Shown: positions 1 to 9,412, counted from the stretch's first letter. The stretch: 64,000 nucleotides of DNA from Pedobacter cryoconitis (GCF_001590605.1 NZ_CP014504.1:3038001-3102000); one strand, 5' to 3'. Numbers and translations are program-made. Notes: generated from the sequence alone by a model not told the origin.

Positions 1-395
1 TGATACCCCATTCCGGGCAATACTTTCAATGTGTGTTTGTAAATACTTTCTTGTCTTTCGATCGTAAATACTTCTGCGCCCAGTTCCATTAAAATACAAG
101 TCTGATAACCAGAGCCGGTACCAATTTCCAGCACTTTATCGCCTTTATTAATATGCAGTAACTCACTTTGGTAAGCTACCGTATAAGGCTGAGAAATAGT
201 CTGTCCATCACCAATCGGGAAAGCAATATCTTTATAAGCCTGGTTCCAGAAGGTTTCATCAAAGAAAAAATGTCTTGGTACTTTTCCAATTGCACTCAGT
301 ACACGTTCATCTGTGATGCCTCTTGATTTAAGATGTTCCACTAATTTTTTCCTTGCTCCTCTTTCCCGGTAATTATCTACAAACTTATACGCCAT
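1..395 (-). CDS. pcm: protein-L-isoaspartate O-methyltransferase, C-terminus cut by window edge
   Basis: Repairs isoaspartyl residues in damaged proteins by S-adenosylmethionine-dependent carboxyl methylation; cytoplasmic. About 131 residues are visible, beginning MAYKFVDNYRERGARKKLVE. The family hallmarks are present: VPRHFF, then GDGQTISQPYTVAY in the substrate-binding region, then the SAM-binding motif I VLEIGTGSGYQT. The ATG at 395 gives the usual short N-terminus; only a TTG nine bases further out competes. The gene runs off the left end, so the last third (motifs II and III) is not seen. A 278-base spacer separates it from the divergent barrel gene at 674; I see no clear promoter or RNA structure there. 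Confidence 0.93.
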   Translation of the reverse strand, partial: MAYKFVDNYRERGARKKLVEHLKSRGITDERVLSAIGKVPRHFFFDETFWNQAYKDIAFPIGDGQTISQPYTVAYQSELLHINKGDKVLEIGTGSGYQTCILMELGAEVFTIERQESIYKHTLKVLPGMGY

Positions 396-673
396 TGATT
401 TCAAAAATACTTCTTTGAAATCGATTTTTAAGGTTTTAATTGGATGAATTTAACCTCCAGGCTGTAAACACCAACAAATCAAATCATAAAGCGCAAACCA
501 GCCTGTTAATGGAAAGAATAAATCTTTCACTTATTCAAGATAAAAAGGTAATTTTTTTTCAGTAAAAACTGGAATATTACTTATCAATACAAATAAAAAA
601 ATCTGAAGCAGATTTTAATCTGTCCCTCAAAATAATATATATTTTTATGTAGCTAAATGAAACATAACACTTT

Positions 674-1351
674 ATGAAACAGGGATTGCGCTCACTTTTA
701 CTCGTCTCTCTTTTTGCCTTAAATGCACACTCACAGTCTAACAGTACTTACAGCGTAGGATTTAATGCATTCAGTTATCTGCAACTGCCAAGGATAGCAG
801 ACCAGGACCCGCTAAAATATATCACGTCCAAATTTAATGGCGGAATATTTAAAATTGATGATCGCCAGATCAATTATCGCTTAAGCGGCAGATTTCTCAA
901 TCAGTCACTCGATTTTAAAAGTGATTGTACCAACTGTAACCTGGTCAATGGAAAAGTAACCGATTACGCGATTAAGCTTGGGTTTGAGAAAAACCTGAAT
1001 TATTCCAAAGTACGGCCTTATTTTGCTTTTGATATCGGCTATCGCTATAACCGTTTTAAAGGATTAAGGAATTTCATAGATCTCCAGAGAACAACCGCAT
1101 TAACAGACCAGATGGAAGCTATAAAAAGTGGCTTTACTTTAGGCCCCACTATGGGACTCCGGATAACCCCTATTGAGCAAATTTCCATTTTTGCAGAGGG
1201 CAGTCTTGAATTGTACCTTTCTCATTTAAGGACACAAACTGTTGCACAAAACACTGCCGCCCAAAGCATAGAAACTGCCGAAAATAAAAAAGAATTCCTT
1301 TTTACTCCCGTAACCGTGGGTTTACAAATTCATTTGGGAAGCAGGAATTAG
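674..1351 (+). CDS. outer-membrane beta-barrel protein, function unknown
   Basis: The 225-residue product has a signal peptide (residues 1-20, cleavage after HSQ) and alternating hydrophobic/polar strands typical of small Bacteroidota porin-like barrels: YSVGFNAFSYLQL, YAIKLGFEKNL, VRPYFAFDIGYRYNRF, FTLGPTMGLRITP, ISIFAEGSLELYL, and a last strand VTVGLQIHLG near the C-terminus. A CTNC pair (about residues 77-80) lies in an extracellular or turn segment and could form a disulfide. It is convergent with priA (12-base gap) and not obviously in an operon. No specific ligand can be read from the sequence; the barrel assignment is by pattern only. Confidence 0.7.
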   Translation: MKQGLRSLLLVSLFALNAHSQSNSTYSVGFNAFSYLQLPRIADQDPLKYITSKFNGGIFKIDDRQINYRLSGRFLNQSLDFKSDCTNCNLVNGKVTDYAIKLGFEKNLNYSKVRPYFAFDIGYRYNRFKGLRNFIDLQRTTALTDQMEAIKSGFTLGPTMGLRITPIEQISIFAEGSLELYLSHLRTQTVAQNTAAQSIETAENKKEFLFTPVTVGLQIHLGSRN

Positions 1352-1363
1352 TTTTCGGTTTCC

Positions 1364-3844
1364 CTAGTAAGGATCTACGTCTACCTGCATAATTACACCT
1401 TTAAAGGTATTCTCCCCGTTAAAGTCTGCTATAGTTTGTTTAAGTGCAGCCTTAACTTTATGAATAGCCGTTGATTTATCTGATTTAATAATCAGCTGTT
1501 TGATGTAATAATTCCTGATCCTGGAAACCAAAGGCTGTTCAGGCCCCAGTACCCTCGTTCCGAGTTGCGCCCTTAACAGCGTAGCAAAACGTGCAGACGC
1601 GGCATTGAGCAGATTTGAATCTTTATGTTTTACATTGATAAAAATCAGCCTGGTAAAAGGCGGATAATGAAATTGTCTGCGCTCAGCAATTTCATCGTTA
1701 TACATCTCCAGGTAATTATTATCCACTACCTGTTTGATAATTCTATGGTCGGCATCATAGGCCTGAATACATACTTTCCCCTGCTTATCTCTTCTGCCCG
1801 CACGGCCTGCAACCTGTGCTAACAACTGAAAACTGCGCTCAAAAGCTCTGAAATCCGGGTAATTCAATAAAGTATCTGCATTGATTACACCGATCAGTGT
1901 TACATTATCAAAATCAAGGCCTTTAGCCACCATTTGTGTACCAATCAGGATATCTGTTTTCTTTTCCTGAAAATCACTTATAATCTTCTGAAGACTATTT
2001 TTTGTTCTTGTACTGTCTACATCAAGCCTTGCAATTTTCACTTCCGGAAAGATCAGGCTTAATTCCTCTTCTATTCTTTCAGTTCCAAACCCTTTTTGTT
2101 CAATATGTACAGAACCACAGGCAGGACAAATATTCATACTGCTTTCATGGTATCCGCAATAATGACAATGCAGCTTACCACTGCTTTTGTGGAAAGTAAG
2201 GCTCACGTCACAGTTCACACACTTAGGCGCGAAACCACATGTTTTACAAATCAGGATAGTTGCATAACCCCTGCGGTTCTGGAAAAGGATCACTTGTTCT
2301 TTTCTTTCCAGCGTTGCAGTGATGTCATCAATTAATACACTGGAGAAATAAGAAACCATTTTCTTCTTCTTGGTTTCTTCAGCAATCCCTACCACTTCCT
2401 GTATAGGGAGTTCAACCCCTCCAAAACGTTCGTTTAAGGTAACAAGGCCATATTTTTGATGCAATGCATTGTAATAACTTTCTATAGAAGGCGTAGCTGA
2501 ACCCAATATGATTTTTGACTGATGCAGATGCGCCAGGTAAACAGCAGCATCCCTGGCCTGATATCTTGGAGCAGGTTCATTTTGCTTGTACGATGATTCA
2601 TGTTCCTCATCGACCACGATCAATTTTAAATTTTTGAAAGGTAAAAACACTGCTGAACGTGCGCCAAGAACAATTTTATATTTACCATTCATGACGCTGT
2701 TCCAGATCTCTACCCTTTCGTTGTCATTGAATTTGGAATGATATACCCCGATCGCATCGCCAAAATAGCGTTTAATCCGTTCAACGATCTGTGTAGTCAA
2801 CGCAATTTCAGGCAAAAGGAACAAAACCTGCCCACCTTTTTCAATCGCCTGCTCAATCAATTTGATATAGACCTGAGTTTTACCAGAAGCAGTTATTCCA
2901 TGTAATAAAACAACATCTTTGGTCTGGAACTCTGTTCCTATTTTTTCTAAAGCTGTATTTTGTGCCGGGCTGAGTTTAAAATTAAGGATCATATCATCCG
3001 ACTCGTCATTTAACCGGCTCACTACTTTCTTTTTAAGGAAGAAGACTTCCTTATCCAGTAAGGCTTTCAAAGCCGCCTGCCCACAACTGCTGTCTTCCAG
3101 CAATTGCTGTCTGGAGATTTCAATCCCCGATTTGGAAAGTTTAATATACATCAGCAGGGCATCCAGTTGTTTCGGCGCCCTTTCCAGCACCTCAAAAAGA
3201 TGCTTGAAATTCCCTTCCTCGCTGTAGAAAGGGTTTAGGGTGATGTATGATTTTAATAAAGGTTTATATTTTTCAACGACTTCTTCTGCAAGATGAACTA
3301 CCCCTTTATCCAAAAGAGAACGGATCAGCGGAAATACTGTTTTCTGTCCTAATAGTTTAGAAATCTGATCTACCGTCAGGCGTTTCTGTTTTTCCAGTGC
3401 AGTAATCAGTATATTCTCTTTATCAGTCAATTCAAGCTCTTCTAAAGACACTTCTTCCCGAAGGATGATAATGGTCTCGCTCGCCAGTTTTAATCCTGCC
3501 GGAAGCGCTGCAGACATCACATCGCCTTCATTGCAGAGATAGTAGGCAGTCATCCAATCCCAGAACTGCAATTGCAGGGTATTTACAACCGGATGTTCAT
3601 CGATAACATCAATAATATATTTAGCCTGGTATAAAGCCGGTGCGGTCTGGCTGATACTTTTAATCAGCGCTGTATAGATTTTATTTTTCCCAAACTGAAC
3701 GATTACCCTTTTACCAACAGCGGTATGCTCATTTAAGTCAAATGGAACACGATAGATATAGTTTTTTGAAAGAGAAAGCGGTAAAATTACTTCTATAAAC
3801 AAGGTATCCCTCTCTGAAAAATCAATATCATTTAATTCCTGCAT
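1364..3844 (-). CDS. priA: primosomal protein N' (replication restart helicase PriA)
   Basis: A 3'-5' superfamily 2 helicase that reloads the replisome at stalled forks. At 826 residues it is full length for the family. An N-terminal 3'-DNA-binding domain occupies about residues 12-110. The Walker A motif GITASGKT is at 316-322 and the Walker B is DEEH near residue 415. The zinc-binding insertion follows (CKTC, CVNC, CHYC, CPAC; eight cysteines, about 535-580). After it come IGTQMVAKGLDFDNV and the QVAGRAGR motif VI. The start abuts the stop of the DUF423 gene (3845), so the two are probably co-transcribed. Confidence 0.97.
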   Translation of the reverse strand: MQELNDIDFSERDTLFIEVILPLSLSKNYIYRVPFDLNEHTAVGKRVIVQFGKNKIYTALIKSISQTAPALYQAKYIIDVIDEHPVVNTLQLQFWDWMTAYYLCNEGDVMSAALPAGLKLASETIIILREEVSLEELELTDKENILITALEKQKRLTVDQISKLLGQKTVFPLIRSLLDKGVVHLAEEVVEKYKPLLKSYITLNPFYSEEGNFKHLFEVLERAPKQLDALLMYIKLSKSGIEISRQQLLEDSSCGQAALKALLDKEVFFLKKKVVSRLNDESDDMILNFKLSPAQNTALEKIGTEFQTKDVVLLHGITASGKTQVYIKLIEQAIEKGGQVLFLLPEIALTTQIVERIKRYFGDAIGVYHSKFNDNERVEIWNSVMNGKYKIVLGARSAVFLPFKNLKLIVVDEEHESSYKQNEPAPRYQARDAAVYLAHLHQSKIILGSATPSIESYYNALHQKYGLVTLNERFGGVELPIQEVVGIAEETKKKKMVSYFSSVLIDDITATLERKEQVILFQNRRGYATILICKTCGFAPKCVNCDVSLTFHKSSGKLHCHYCGYHESSMNICPACGSVHIEQKGFGTERIEEELSLIFPEVKIARLDVDSTRTKNSLQKIISDFQEKKTDILIGTQMVAKGLDFDNVTLIGVINADTLLNYPDFRAFERSFQLLAQVAGRAGRRDKQGKVCIQAYDADHRIIKQVVDNNYLEMYNDEIAERRQFHYPPFTRLIFINVKHKDSNLLNAASARFATLLRAQLGTRVLGPEQPLVSRIRNYYIKQLIIKSDKSTAIHKVKAALKQTIADFNGENTFKGVIMQVDVDPY

Positions 3845-4231
3845 CTATCTGTTTTTTAAAGCGGCGAAGAAAAGAAAAATCCAGCCGGTAATTAATAATA
3901 ATCCTCCTAAAGGAGTAATCGGGCCTACAATATTTACCCAGCTTAACTGTAATACTTCACGTGTAGCCAGCAGGTAAAGTGATCCTGAAAAGAAAATGAT
4001 CCCTATGGTGAAACAGTAATAAGCAAAATCAACCAGTTTATTCCTGAACCTGGCGAAGGTGGATAGAAAAAGCAAGGCAAAAGTATGATAAAACTGATAT
4101 TCAACTCCCTTGCTCCAGATAGCCAGCTGATCAGCAGCAATTACATTTTTCAGGCCATGCGCACCAAAGGCACCTAGTACTACCGCCACTGCTCCAAAGA
4201 AAGAGGCAGTCAAAATTATTTTTCTATTCAT
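3845..4231 (-). CDS. DUF423 family small integral membrane protein
   Basis: The 128-residue protein has four predicted transmembrane helices and the DUF423 (YgdD/YwdK) signatures: GAFGAHGLKN near residues 21-30, YQFYHTFALL near 45, and GPITPLGG near 103. The family's function is not established. It is the upstream member of a two-gene unit with priA, with no intervening bases. The 527-base spacer upstream holds its promoter region; a near-palindrome at 4310-4334 lies 79 bases before the start. Confidence 0.9.
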   Translation of the reverse strand: MNRKIILTASFFGAVAVVLGAFGAHGLKNVIAADQLAIWSKGVEYQFYHTFALLFLSTFARFRNKLVDFAYYCFTIGIIFFSGSLYLLATREVLQLSWVNIVGPITPLGGLLLITGWIFLFFAALKNR

Positions 4232-4309
4232 TCAATTCGTCTTAATTCCAGCCCGGTAAAATTACGCAACCTAAATGCATTTTCGTTAACCCTATTTGCA
4301 AATTATTTA

Positions 4310-4334
4310 TTTAAGCCACCTATAGGTGCTTAAA
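4310..4334. repeat. near-palindromic hairpin with one bulged base
   Basis: Arms TTTAAGCCACCTA (4310-4322) and TAGGTGCTTAAA (4323-4334) pair over 12 bp with a single extra C in the left arm and no loop. It sits in the long spacer upstream of the DUF423 gene. It could be a dimeric-regulator operator; it lacks a T-run and so is not a typical terminator. Confidence 0.4.
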
Positions 4335-4498
4335 TGAAGGGATTGCTGACAACGTTCAACCAACTCCATCCCCAAAGATTAACAGCAATTTACCTTAAAA
4401 AACAAAGGCTTTTTGCCGTTTGGAAAAAATGACTTTTCAATTGAATATAAAACGTGGCCTTGGCGTACAGAGCAGGTGTTGAAAAGGGGTTAAATAGT

Positions 4499-4550
4499 GC
4501 CTTGGGATGACCTTACAATGACCACAGTCATTCCAACCTCATCCCAAGGC
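4499..4550. repeat. large imperfect palindrome, possible dispersed intergenic repeat
   Basis: Two 23-base arms (4499-4521 and 4528-4550) pair at 19 of 23 positions around the six-base loop CCACAG. The outer 12 bp (GCCTTGGGATGA with TCATCCCAAGGC) are perfect, and the mismatches form two internal two-base bubbles. It lies in a gene-free spacer between divergent genes, has no T-run, and looks more like a REP-type or mobile-repeat remnant than a terminator. Only one copy is in this window. Confidence 0.55.
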
Positions 4551-4758
4551 CGTTTAAAGGTCGTTCTAATACACTACAGTGGTACTATTCAACTAGAACA
4601 CAACCAGTATCCGACCAGTTTCGCTTACACTTCTGACAACAATACATCAGAATCAGCAAGTTCTGCTCTCCAATCCTGTAAAACATCGGAAGAAAGCCCG
4701 TTTTAACAATAAAATATCACCTAATGCCCAACAATTACCTTAAATTTGTTAGACGCAA

Positions 4759-6339
4759 ATGAAAAAGATATACTTCACCCTCTTTACGCTATTCGCAGCC
4801 ATTGTGGGGATGGCCTACTTATATTTTTCTAAACTGAACAAGGAAACCTCCTATAAGGAAACTAGTCTGTACGCGGCAACAGCAAACTCTGGTCTTGTTT
4901 TCTGCATTCAAAATGATAAAAGCATATTTGACATTTTGAAAGGACAGGATTTTTTTGAGAAGCTGCTTGGTCAGGAGAAATTCAATCAGCTGAGTTTACT
5001 GAAGAATACACTGGTCACCAATCCTGCGGTTAATAACCTGGTCGGCAACAAGAATATTTTTATCAGTTTCTCTGCCGGAAAAAATAAAGAGATAGACTAC
5101 CTGATCAGTACCCAGTTAAATGATGAACTGGATAAGCCAAAACTTTACAGCGCCCTGCAATCCAACGGCATTAAGCTGACAACTGATAGTGGGATGATGA
5201 AACTCGTCTTAAATGATAGTGCTACTTTTTACCTGAATATAGATAAAAACCTGATTTTGCTTTCCAATAGCCCTGCACCCGTAAAGTCAGCAACTAAAGC
5301 TGCTTCAAATGAAGAGAACAATCAGTTTGTTGCTTATATAAAAGCCAGTAATAAGTTCAAAAGAAACAGTTTAGGCAACTTATATATCGATTTCAATAAA
5401 ATACCTGCTTTATTAAAGTCAATGCTTCCTGGTCAGCTCAATGGCGGCCTGTCTGTACTTCACAGGCAAAATTCATTTGCTGCACTAAATTATAATTTTA
5501 GCAAAGAGCGGTTATTTTTTAATGGAAGTTCAGCACTCAATGACCAGAAAAACTACCTGACGCTTTTTGCAGCGCTCGCTCCTCAAAAAAACGATATTGA
5601 TAACTTGCTGCCAGAAAATACAGCTAACTTTAAATTGTATGCCCTGACCGATTATAAAACCTGGAAAAAAGGGCTCGACAACTGGTTTTTAGTCAATAAG
5701 GAGGCTCAGAAGATCAAAAACACAATCAAGAGCTTTAACAATGAATATCATTTAGACGCAGAAAAGATATTCCCGGTGTACTTTCAAAATCAGCTGATCT
5801 CTTTTCAGCTTAAATCATCCGAAAATATAGCGGCGATTAACCTCACCAATGGCGATAAAGTAAAACAACTGTTATTGGATATGAGTGACGATTACAATAC
5901 AGATATCAAAAGATTTAAAAAATCAGGGCTTTTATATTGTTACTTCGGAGAGCCTTTCAGACCTTTCAGCAGACCATATTATACTATAATTGATAATTAC
6001 ATGGTATTTTCAAACCAGGCTGGTGCACTGCAATCTTTTTTAAACGATTATCACCAGAACAAATTATTGGTTAATACCGCTGATTATATCAATGTATACA
6101 GTCAGTTATCAAAAACATCAAATGTTACTTTTTATGTGAACCGTAAGAACTCCACTGACCTGGTCAGAAGAGCGATCTATACGCCTTACTATAACCACAT
6201 GATCAAAAAAGAAGGATTGGAAAAGTTCAGTTCTATGATTTATCAGCTTAATGGAGATAAAGGTGCTTTTCAAACCAATCTATTATTGAATACTATACCA
6301 GAGGTAGTGACCGATACCCTTCAAAATTTAACAAATTAA
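4759..6339 (+). CDS. membrane-anchored protein of unknown function (526 residues)
   Basis: One N-terminal transmembrane segment (residues 4-23, IYFTLFTLFAAIVGMAYLYF) is followed by a long soluble region of about 500 residues that should face the periplasm. There is no catalytic motif that I recognise. The fold pattern (repeated strands such as NLYIDFNKIPALLKSM and GALQSFLNDYHQNKLL) resembles Bacteroidota proteins of the DUF3352 type, but I hold that only as a guess. It lies 21 bases before a DUF5723-like barrel gene and the two are probably co-transcribed, so a joint envelope role is plausible. Confidence 0.75.
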   Translation: MKKIYFTLFTLFAAIVGMAYLYFSKLNKETSYKETSLYAATANSGLVFCIQNDKSIFDILKGQDFFEKLLGQEKFNQLSLLKNTLVTNPAVNNLVGNKNIFISFSAGKNKEIDYLISTQLNDELDKPKLYSALQSNGIKLTTDSGMMKLVLNDSATFYLNIDKNLILLSNSPAPVKSATKAASNEENNQFVAYIKASNKFKRNSLGNLYIDFNKIPALLKSMLPGQLNGGLSVLHRQNSFAALNYNFSKERLFFNGSSALNDQKNYLTLFAALAPQKNDIDNLLPENTANFKLYALTDYKTWKKGLDNWFLVNKEAQKIKNTIKSFNNEYHLDAEKIFPVYFQNQLISFQLKSSENIAAINLTNGDKVKQLLLDMSDDYNTDIKRFKKSGLLYCYFGEPFRPFSRPYYTIIDNYMVFSNQAGALQSFLNDYHQNKLLVNTADYINVYSQLSKTSNVTFYVNRKNSTDLVRRAIYTPYYNHMIKKEGLEKFSSMIYQLNGDKGAFQTNLLLNTIPEVVTDTLQNLTN

Positions 6340-6390
6340 TAATCAGAATGTAAATTTTAAATGACCATATTTAAAAATCGTTTTCAACTT

Positions 6391-7791
6391 ATGGCAAAAA
6401 GATACCTTATACTAAGCCTTTTTCTAATTCTGTCTACACAAATTAAGGCACAACAATACGGACTGTTCAATACCAAAACATTGTTTGATGCTTTTGAAAA
6501 TCCAGCTCAGAAAGCTTTTGTACTTGATTCTTCCCGTCAATATGCTTCGAACTTTCTGCTTCCCTATTTCGGATTAAATGCAGCCAATAAAGGAGCTTCT
6601 AATCTTAGTTTGAGAACTTATATCAATGATAAGGTTTACAAGACAACAGGAATACCTGTAGACAATGGAAGAAATCAGGCTTATCAGAATTCTAATATTT
6701 ATTTGTTCACTTTCAGGATTTTCAAATCTTATAAAGATCACCAGGAATTAGGTTTTTCATGGCAGATGAGATCAGATGCTTTTGCAGATTATACCAATGC
6801 TACACTGGTTGCTTTTGATGATTTTAAAAAATTTGATAAGAGCATGAGCAATCCTTTCAATGGCAACGGTTACGGCCAGTCTTACCATCAGTTCAGCATG
6901 AACTATAGAGAAAACGTCTCTAAACAACTCGCTTTTGGTGTAAAAATGAGTTTATTAAGCGGAATAACTTATAATAAAATAGATATTACCAGTTCCAATA
7001 TACAATTCGATCAGAATCAAGGGCAACTCACAGTTAATGTCGGTGGAACTTATCAATCCAACTTTCTCCGTGCAAAAGAGCTGAATACAAATACCCTGAT
7101 CCCTGATTTTAAAAATCCCGGATTATCTGTAGGTTTTGGTACTACTTATACCTCTAAAACAGGCTACTTTTTAATGGGAAGTGTAAAAGACCTGGGCTTT
7201 ATCAGGTGGAATAAAAATTCTCATTCTATTGCTGTTCCTGCAGGTCAGGACATCACTATACAGCCAGGAGAAAATAGCAACACCCTACAAAGGAGGCTAG
7301 AAGAACTCTTCACCAGCAACGACCAGCGAAAAGGCTTTTACACTGCAACAAATGCTAAACTTGATTTACTGGTCTCTAAAAGATTCGACTTCTATACCCC
7401 AAACTTCATCGTCTCTAAAAACATCTGGAACAAAGGCGGGGACATCGCTTTGGTCAACAACTTTGCCTACAATGAATTTTCAGTCAGCCTTTCCCCTATT
7501 TACAACTTAAACGGTTTTATGATGTTAGGCACACAAGCCAAATATCAAACTCCGAACTTCGAGTTTTTTCTGGGCAGTGACAACGTCTTAAAATCAGCAA
7601 AATATAAACAGCAGCCCGACCTGACGAATAACAGCTATGCAGGAGCTTCTGTATATATGGGAATCGGGATTAAATTCGGTAATACAGTGGAACATCCTCA
7701 AAACAGCAGTTATATGCCGGGAGTTGGTGACGATCTGGATAAGAAAGGATTCTTTGCGAAATTATTCGGGGTGTTTAAAAAGAAAAAATAG
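6391..7791 (+). CDS. DUF5723-like outer-membrane barrel protein
   Basis: The product begins MAKRYLILSLFLILSTQIKA, a good signal peptide cleaved before QQYGLF. An ATG at 6361 would add ten residues (MTIFKNRFQL) and weaken the signal, so I chose 6391. The mature part (about 445 residues) has the pattern of Bacteroidota DUF5723 proteins: an NPA sequence near the start (FENPAQKAF), then many amphipathic strands with aromatic ends, and a glycine-rich C-terminal strand (GASVYMGIGIKFGN) before a lysine-rich tail. It is probably an outer-membrane barrel, with no known substrate. Its stop codon touches the stop of the convergent tsaB gene. Confidence 0.75.
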   Translation: MAKRYLILSLFLILSTQIKAQQYGLFNTKTLFDAFENPAQKAFVLDSSRQYASNFLLPYFGLNAANKGASNLSLRTYINDKVYKTTGIPVDNGRNQAYQNSNIYLFTFRIFKSYKDHQELGFSWQMRSDAFADYTNATLVAFDDFKKFDKSMSNPFNGNGYGQSYHQFSMNYRENVSKQLAFGVKMSLLSGITYNKIDITSSNIQFDQNQGQLTVNVGGTYQSNFLRAKELNTNTLIPDFKNPGLSVGFGTTYTSKTGYFLMGSVKDLGFIRWNKNSHSIAVPAGQDITIQPGENSNTLQRRLEELFTSNDQRKGFYTATNAKLDLLVSKRFDFYTPNFIVSKNIWNKGGDIALVNNFAYNEFSVSLSPIYNLNGFMMLGTQAKYQTPNFEFFLGSDNVLKSAKYKQQPDLTNNSYAGASVYMGIGIKFGNTVEHPQNSSYMPGVGDDLDKKGFFAKLFGVFKKKK

Positions 7792-8478
7792 TTAAACTTT
7801 CTTTTTAGCCTGGGTAACTACAAAATCTTTCAGATAGTAAGGTTCAAAATAGGCTACATCCTCAAAATTACCTGCTGTGAAGGCATGATATGCCAGCAAG
7901 CTCATATTTGCCGCAGAATTAAAATTGAGGGCAGAGAAAGCCGCATTTGGAGAAACAATGGAGTCGCTGCATTTCATTGCGCCGTCACCTATAAAAGTGA
8001 TCTGCTGCTTAATTAATTGCTCCTGGTACGAAGTTTCATCAATAATTTTTGCCTCCACCGGCAGTACTTCATTCAGGTTATGGTCATATAATCCGGTAAA
8101 GACTTCCATCCTTCTGGCGTCAATCATTGGACAAACCAGCCCCGTATAGGAATCCGCAGTTTTCAAAAACCCTTGTGCCATCATCCTCAACGTCTCCACA
8201 CCGATCAGTGGTTTATCCAAAGCAAAACAAAGCCCCTTAGCTGTTGAAACACCAATTCTTAATCCGGTATACGATCCTGGCCCTTTACTCACTGCTATTG
8301 CATCCAGCTCCGCATAAGTTAATCCGGCCGTTGCCATGACATCCTGTATAAATAAGGTCAGGCTTCCCGCATGAATATTCTGTGCAGCAAGTTCTTTTAA
8401 TGCGATTGTCTCTCCATTGACAGCCAATGCAGCGGAGCATACTTGTGTAGCTGTTTCTAGTTGAAGTATTGTAGCCAT
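7792..8478 (-). CDS. tsaB: tRNA threonylcarbamoyladenosine biosynthesis protein TsaB
   Basis: Partner of TsaD in making the t6A37 modification of ANN-decoding tRNAs; cytoplasmic ASKHA-fold protein. The 228 residues carry the family landmarks: an N-terminal LQLETATQVCSAAL, HAGSL near residue 37, AVSKGPGSYTGLRIGVSTAKGL around 63-84 (the GPGSFTGLR signature), and PMIDARRMEVFTGLY near 117. The length is normal. It lies downstream of yidD with a 43-base gap on the same strand and may be part of the rpmH-rnpA-yidD transcript. Confidence 0.96.
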   Translation of the reverse strand: MATILQLETATQVCSAALAVNGETIALKELAAQNIHAGSLTLFIQDVMATAGLTYAELDAIAVSKGPGSYTGLRIGVSTAKGLCFALDKPLIGVETLRMMAQGFLKTADSYTGLVCPMIDARRMEVFTGLYDHNLNEVLPVEAKIIDETSYQEQLIKQQITFIGDGAMKCSDSIVSPNAAFSALNFNSAANMSLLAYHAFTAGNFEDVAYFEPYYLKDFVVTQAKKKV

Positions 8479-8521
8479 AACAATGATATAGTGGATTTAA
8501 AATTAAGACAGGCCCGATTGA

Positions 8522-8752
8522 CTAAGGAACAGGATCATGTCCATGTTTCCCCCAGGGATGACAGCGTCCGATCCGTTTAAGTGTTAACCAGCCGCCTTTA
8601 AAAGGCCCGTGCTTTTTAATTGCCTCTACGCCATATTGAGAACAGGTTGGCGTGAAACGGCAGCTTGCACCCAGTAAAGGAGATAAGAACAACTGATAAA
8701 ACCTGATCAGCGCCAAAAAGAACCAGCCGATGATTTGCTTAATCAGTTTCAT
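8522..8752 (-). CDS. yidD: membrane protein insertion efficiency factor YidD
   Basis: This 76-residue protein assists YidC/Sec-dependent insertion of inner-membrane proteins. It has an N-terminal amphipathic or hydrophobic segment ([17 protein letters not shown]) and the diagnostic run [10 protein letters not shown] followed by [15 protein letters not shown] and a HGHDPVP tail. Its start overlaps the end of rnpA by 14 bases, implying translational coupling. The usual downstream yidC is absent; tsaB follows instead. Confidence 0.96.
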   Translation of the reverse strand: MKLIKQIIGWFFLALIRFYQLFLSPLLGASCRFTPTCSQYGVEAIKKHGPFKGGWLTLKRIGRCHPWGKHGHDPVP

Positions 8753-9191
8753 CTTCTGGAGTTAAAGGTACTGGTTTTTCAGGCGCAATAGCAGTTACAG
8801 CTTTGGCAGGCGGGTCAACAGCCAGGATCAGTTTTTTTAAAGCATTTGCCAGTTTCTTTTCAAAAAAAGCATAATCATAATGTTCCTTCCCAACAAATTG
8901 AAGAGAGAGCAGTAACAATTGATCAGGATGATTTAATAAGGGATAAAGAGCTGATGCTTTCAGTAAACGGTAAGCCTCCCGCGTCCTGCGCTTGATCAGG
9001 TTCCTGTCGTGCGCACGCTTGAACCGCTTTTTCGATACATTAACCACTACCTGAACAGGAAAAGCATTTTTCTCCGGTATAAACAGATAGGAAACCCGAA
9101 AGGGGTATACTAAAAAAGAAGAACCGTTCTTAAATAGCAGGTCTAATAATTTCCTGCTGCATAACCGTTCTTCTTTGGTAAAATTTTTCAT
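8739..9191 (-). CDS. rnpA: ribonuclease P protein component
   Basis: Protein subunit of RNase P, which matures tRNA 5' ends. The product starts [14 protein letters not shown]; an open frame 20 codons longer exists (to 9251), but its N-terminus has no family similarity and would run up to rpmH. The motif [27 protein letters not shown] contains the conserved RNR-type RNA-binding helix. The C-terminal tail (residues about 125-150) is Pro/Ala/Glu-rich and longer than in enterobacteria. It sits 62 bases after rpmH and overlaps yidD by 14 bases. Confidence 0.95.
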   Translation of the reverse strand: MKNFTKEERLCSRKLLDLLFKNGSSFLVYPFRVSYLFIPEKNAFPVQVVVNVSKKRFKRAHDRNLIKRRTREAYRLLKASALYPLLNHPDQLLLLSLQFVGKEHYDYAFFEKKLANALKKLILAVDPPAKAVTAIAPEKPVPLTPEDETD

Positions 9192-9253
9192 GTTTTTGAT
9201 CGCAGATTTGCAGACTGAATGAGCTGCCAGCACCAGAGGTGCTGCAATCAAAA

Positions 9254-9412
9254 TTATGCTTTGTGACGACGTTCGTCAGAAACTGATAATTTTCTTCTTC
9301 CTTTTGCACGACGAGAAGCTAATACTCTTCTACCGTTTGCTGTAGCCATTCTTTCGCGGAAGCCGTGTTTGTTTCTTCTCTTTCTTTGCGAAGGTTGGAA
9401 TGTTCTTTTCAT
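9254..9412 (-). CDS. rpmH: 50S ribosomal protein L34
   Basis: Translating 9412 to 9254 on the minus strand gives a 52-residue, Arg/Lys-rich protein beginning [18 protein letters not shown] and continuing [23 protein letters not shown], the near-invariant L34 sequence. It ends in DERRHKA, a short extension relative to the usual 44-47 residues. The gene is followed by rnpA and yidD in the classic order. A promoter of Bacteroidota type is visible at 9455-9486. Confidence 0.97.
   Translation of the reverse strand: MKRTFQPSQRKRRNKHGFRERMATANGRRVLASRRAKGRRKLSVSDERRHKA

Larger units (their letters stand above)
4232..4758. other. long intergenic spacer (527 bases) with two inverted repeats
   Basis: This spacer separates two divergent genes (DUF423 leftward, the 526-residue membrane protein rightward). 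It holds the near-palindrome at 4310-4334 and the larger imperfect palindrome at 4499-4550. A further imperfect pairing, GTTCTAAT with ACTAGAAC, lies around 4562-4600. TAAATTTG at 4741-4748 matches the Bacteroidota -7 element just before the rightward gene, although no good -33 TTTG is seen. A 69-codon GTG-start frame (4497-4706) lies across the palindrome; I do not accept it as a gene. Confidence 0.5.

Noticed and set aside
4497..4706. 69-codon open frame with a GTG start in the spacer before the 526-residue membrane protein
   Set aside because: It runs across the imperfect palindrome at 4499-4550, its Ser/Thr-rich translation has no recognisable pattern, and no promoter is seen.
9192..9251. 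Twenty-codon upstream extension of rnpA
   Set aside because: It reaches to within two bases of the rpmH stop and has no similarity to RnpA N-termini, while [10 protein letters not shown] fits the family.
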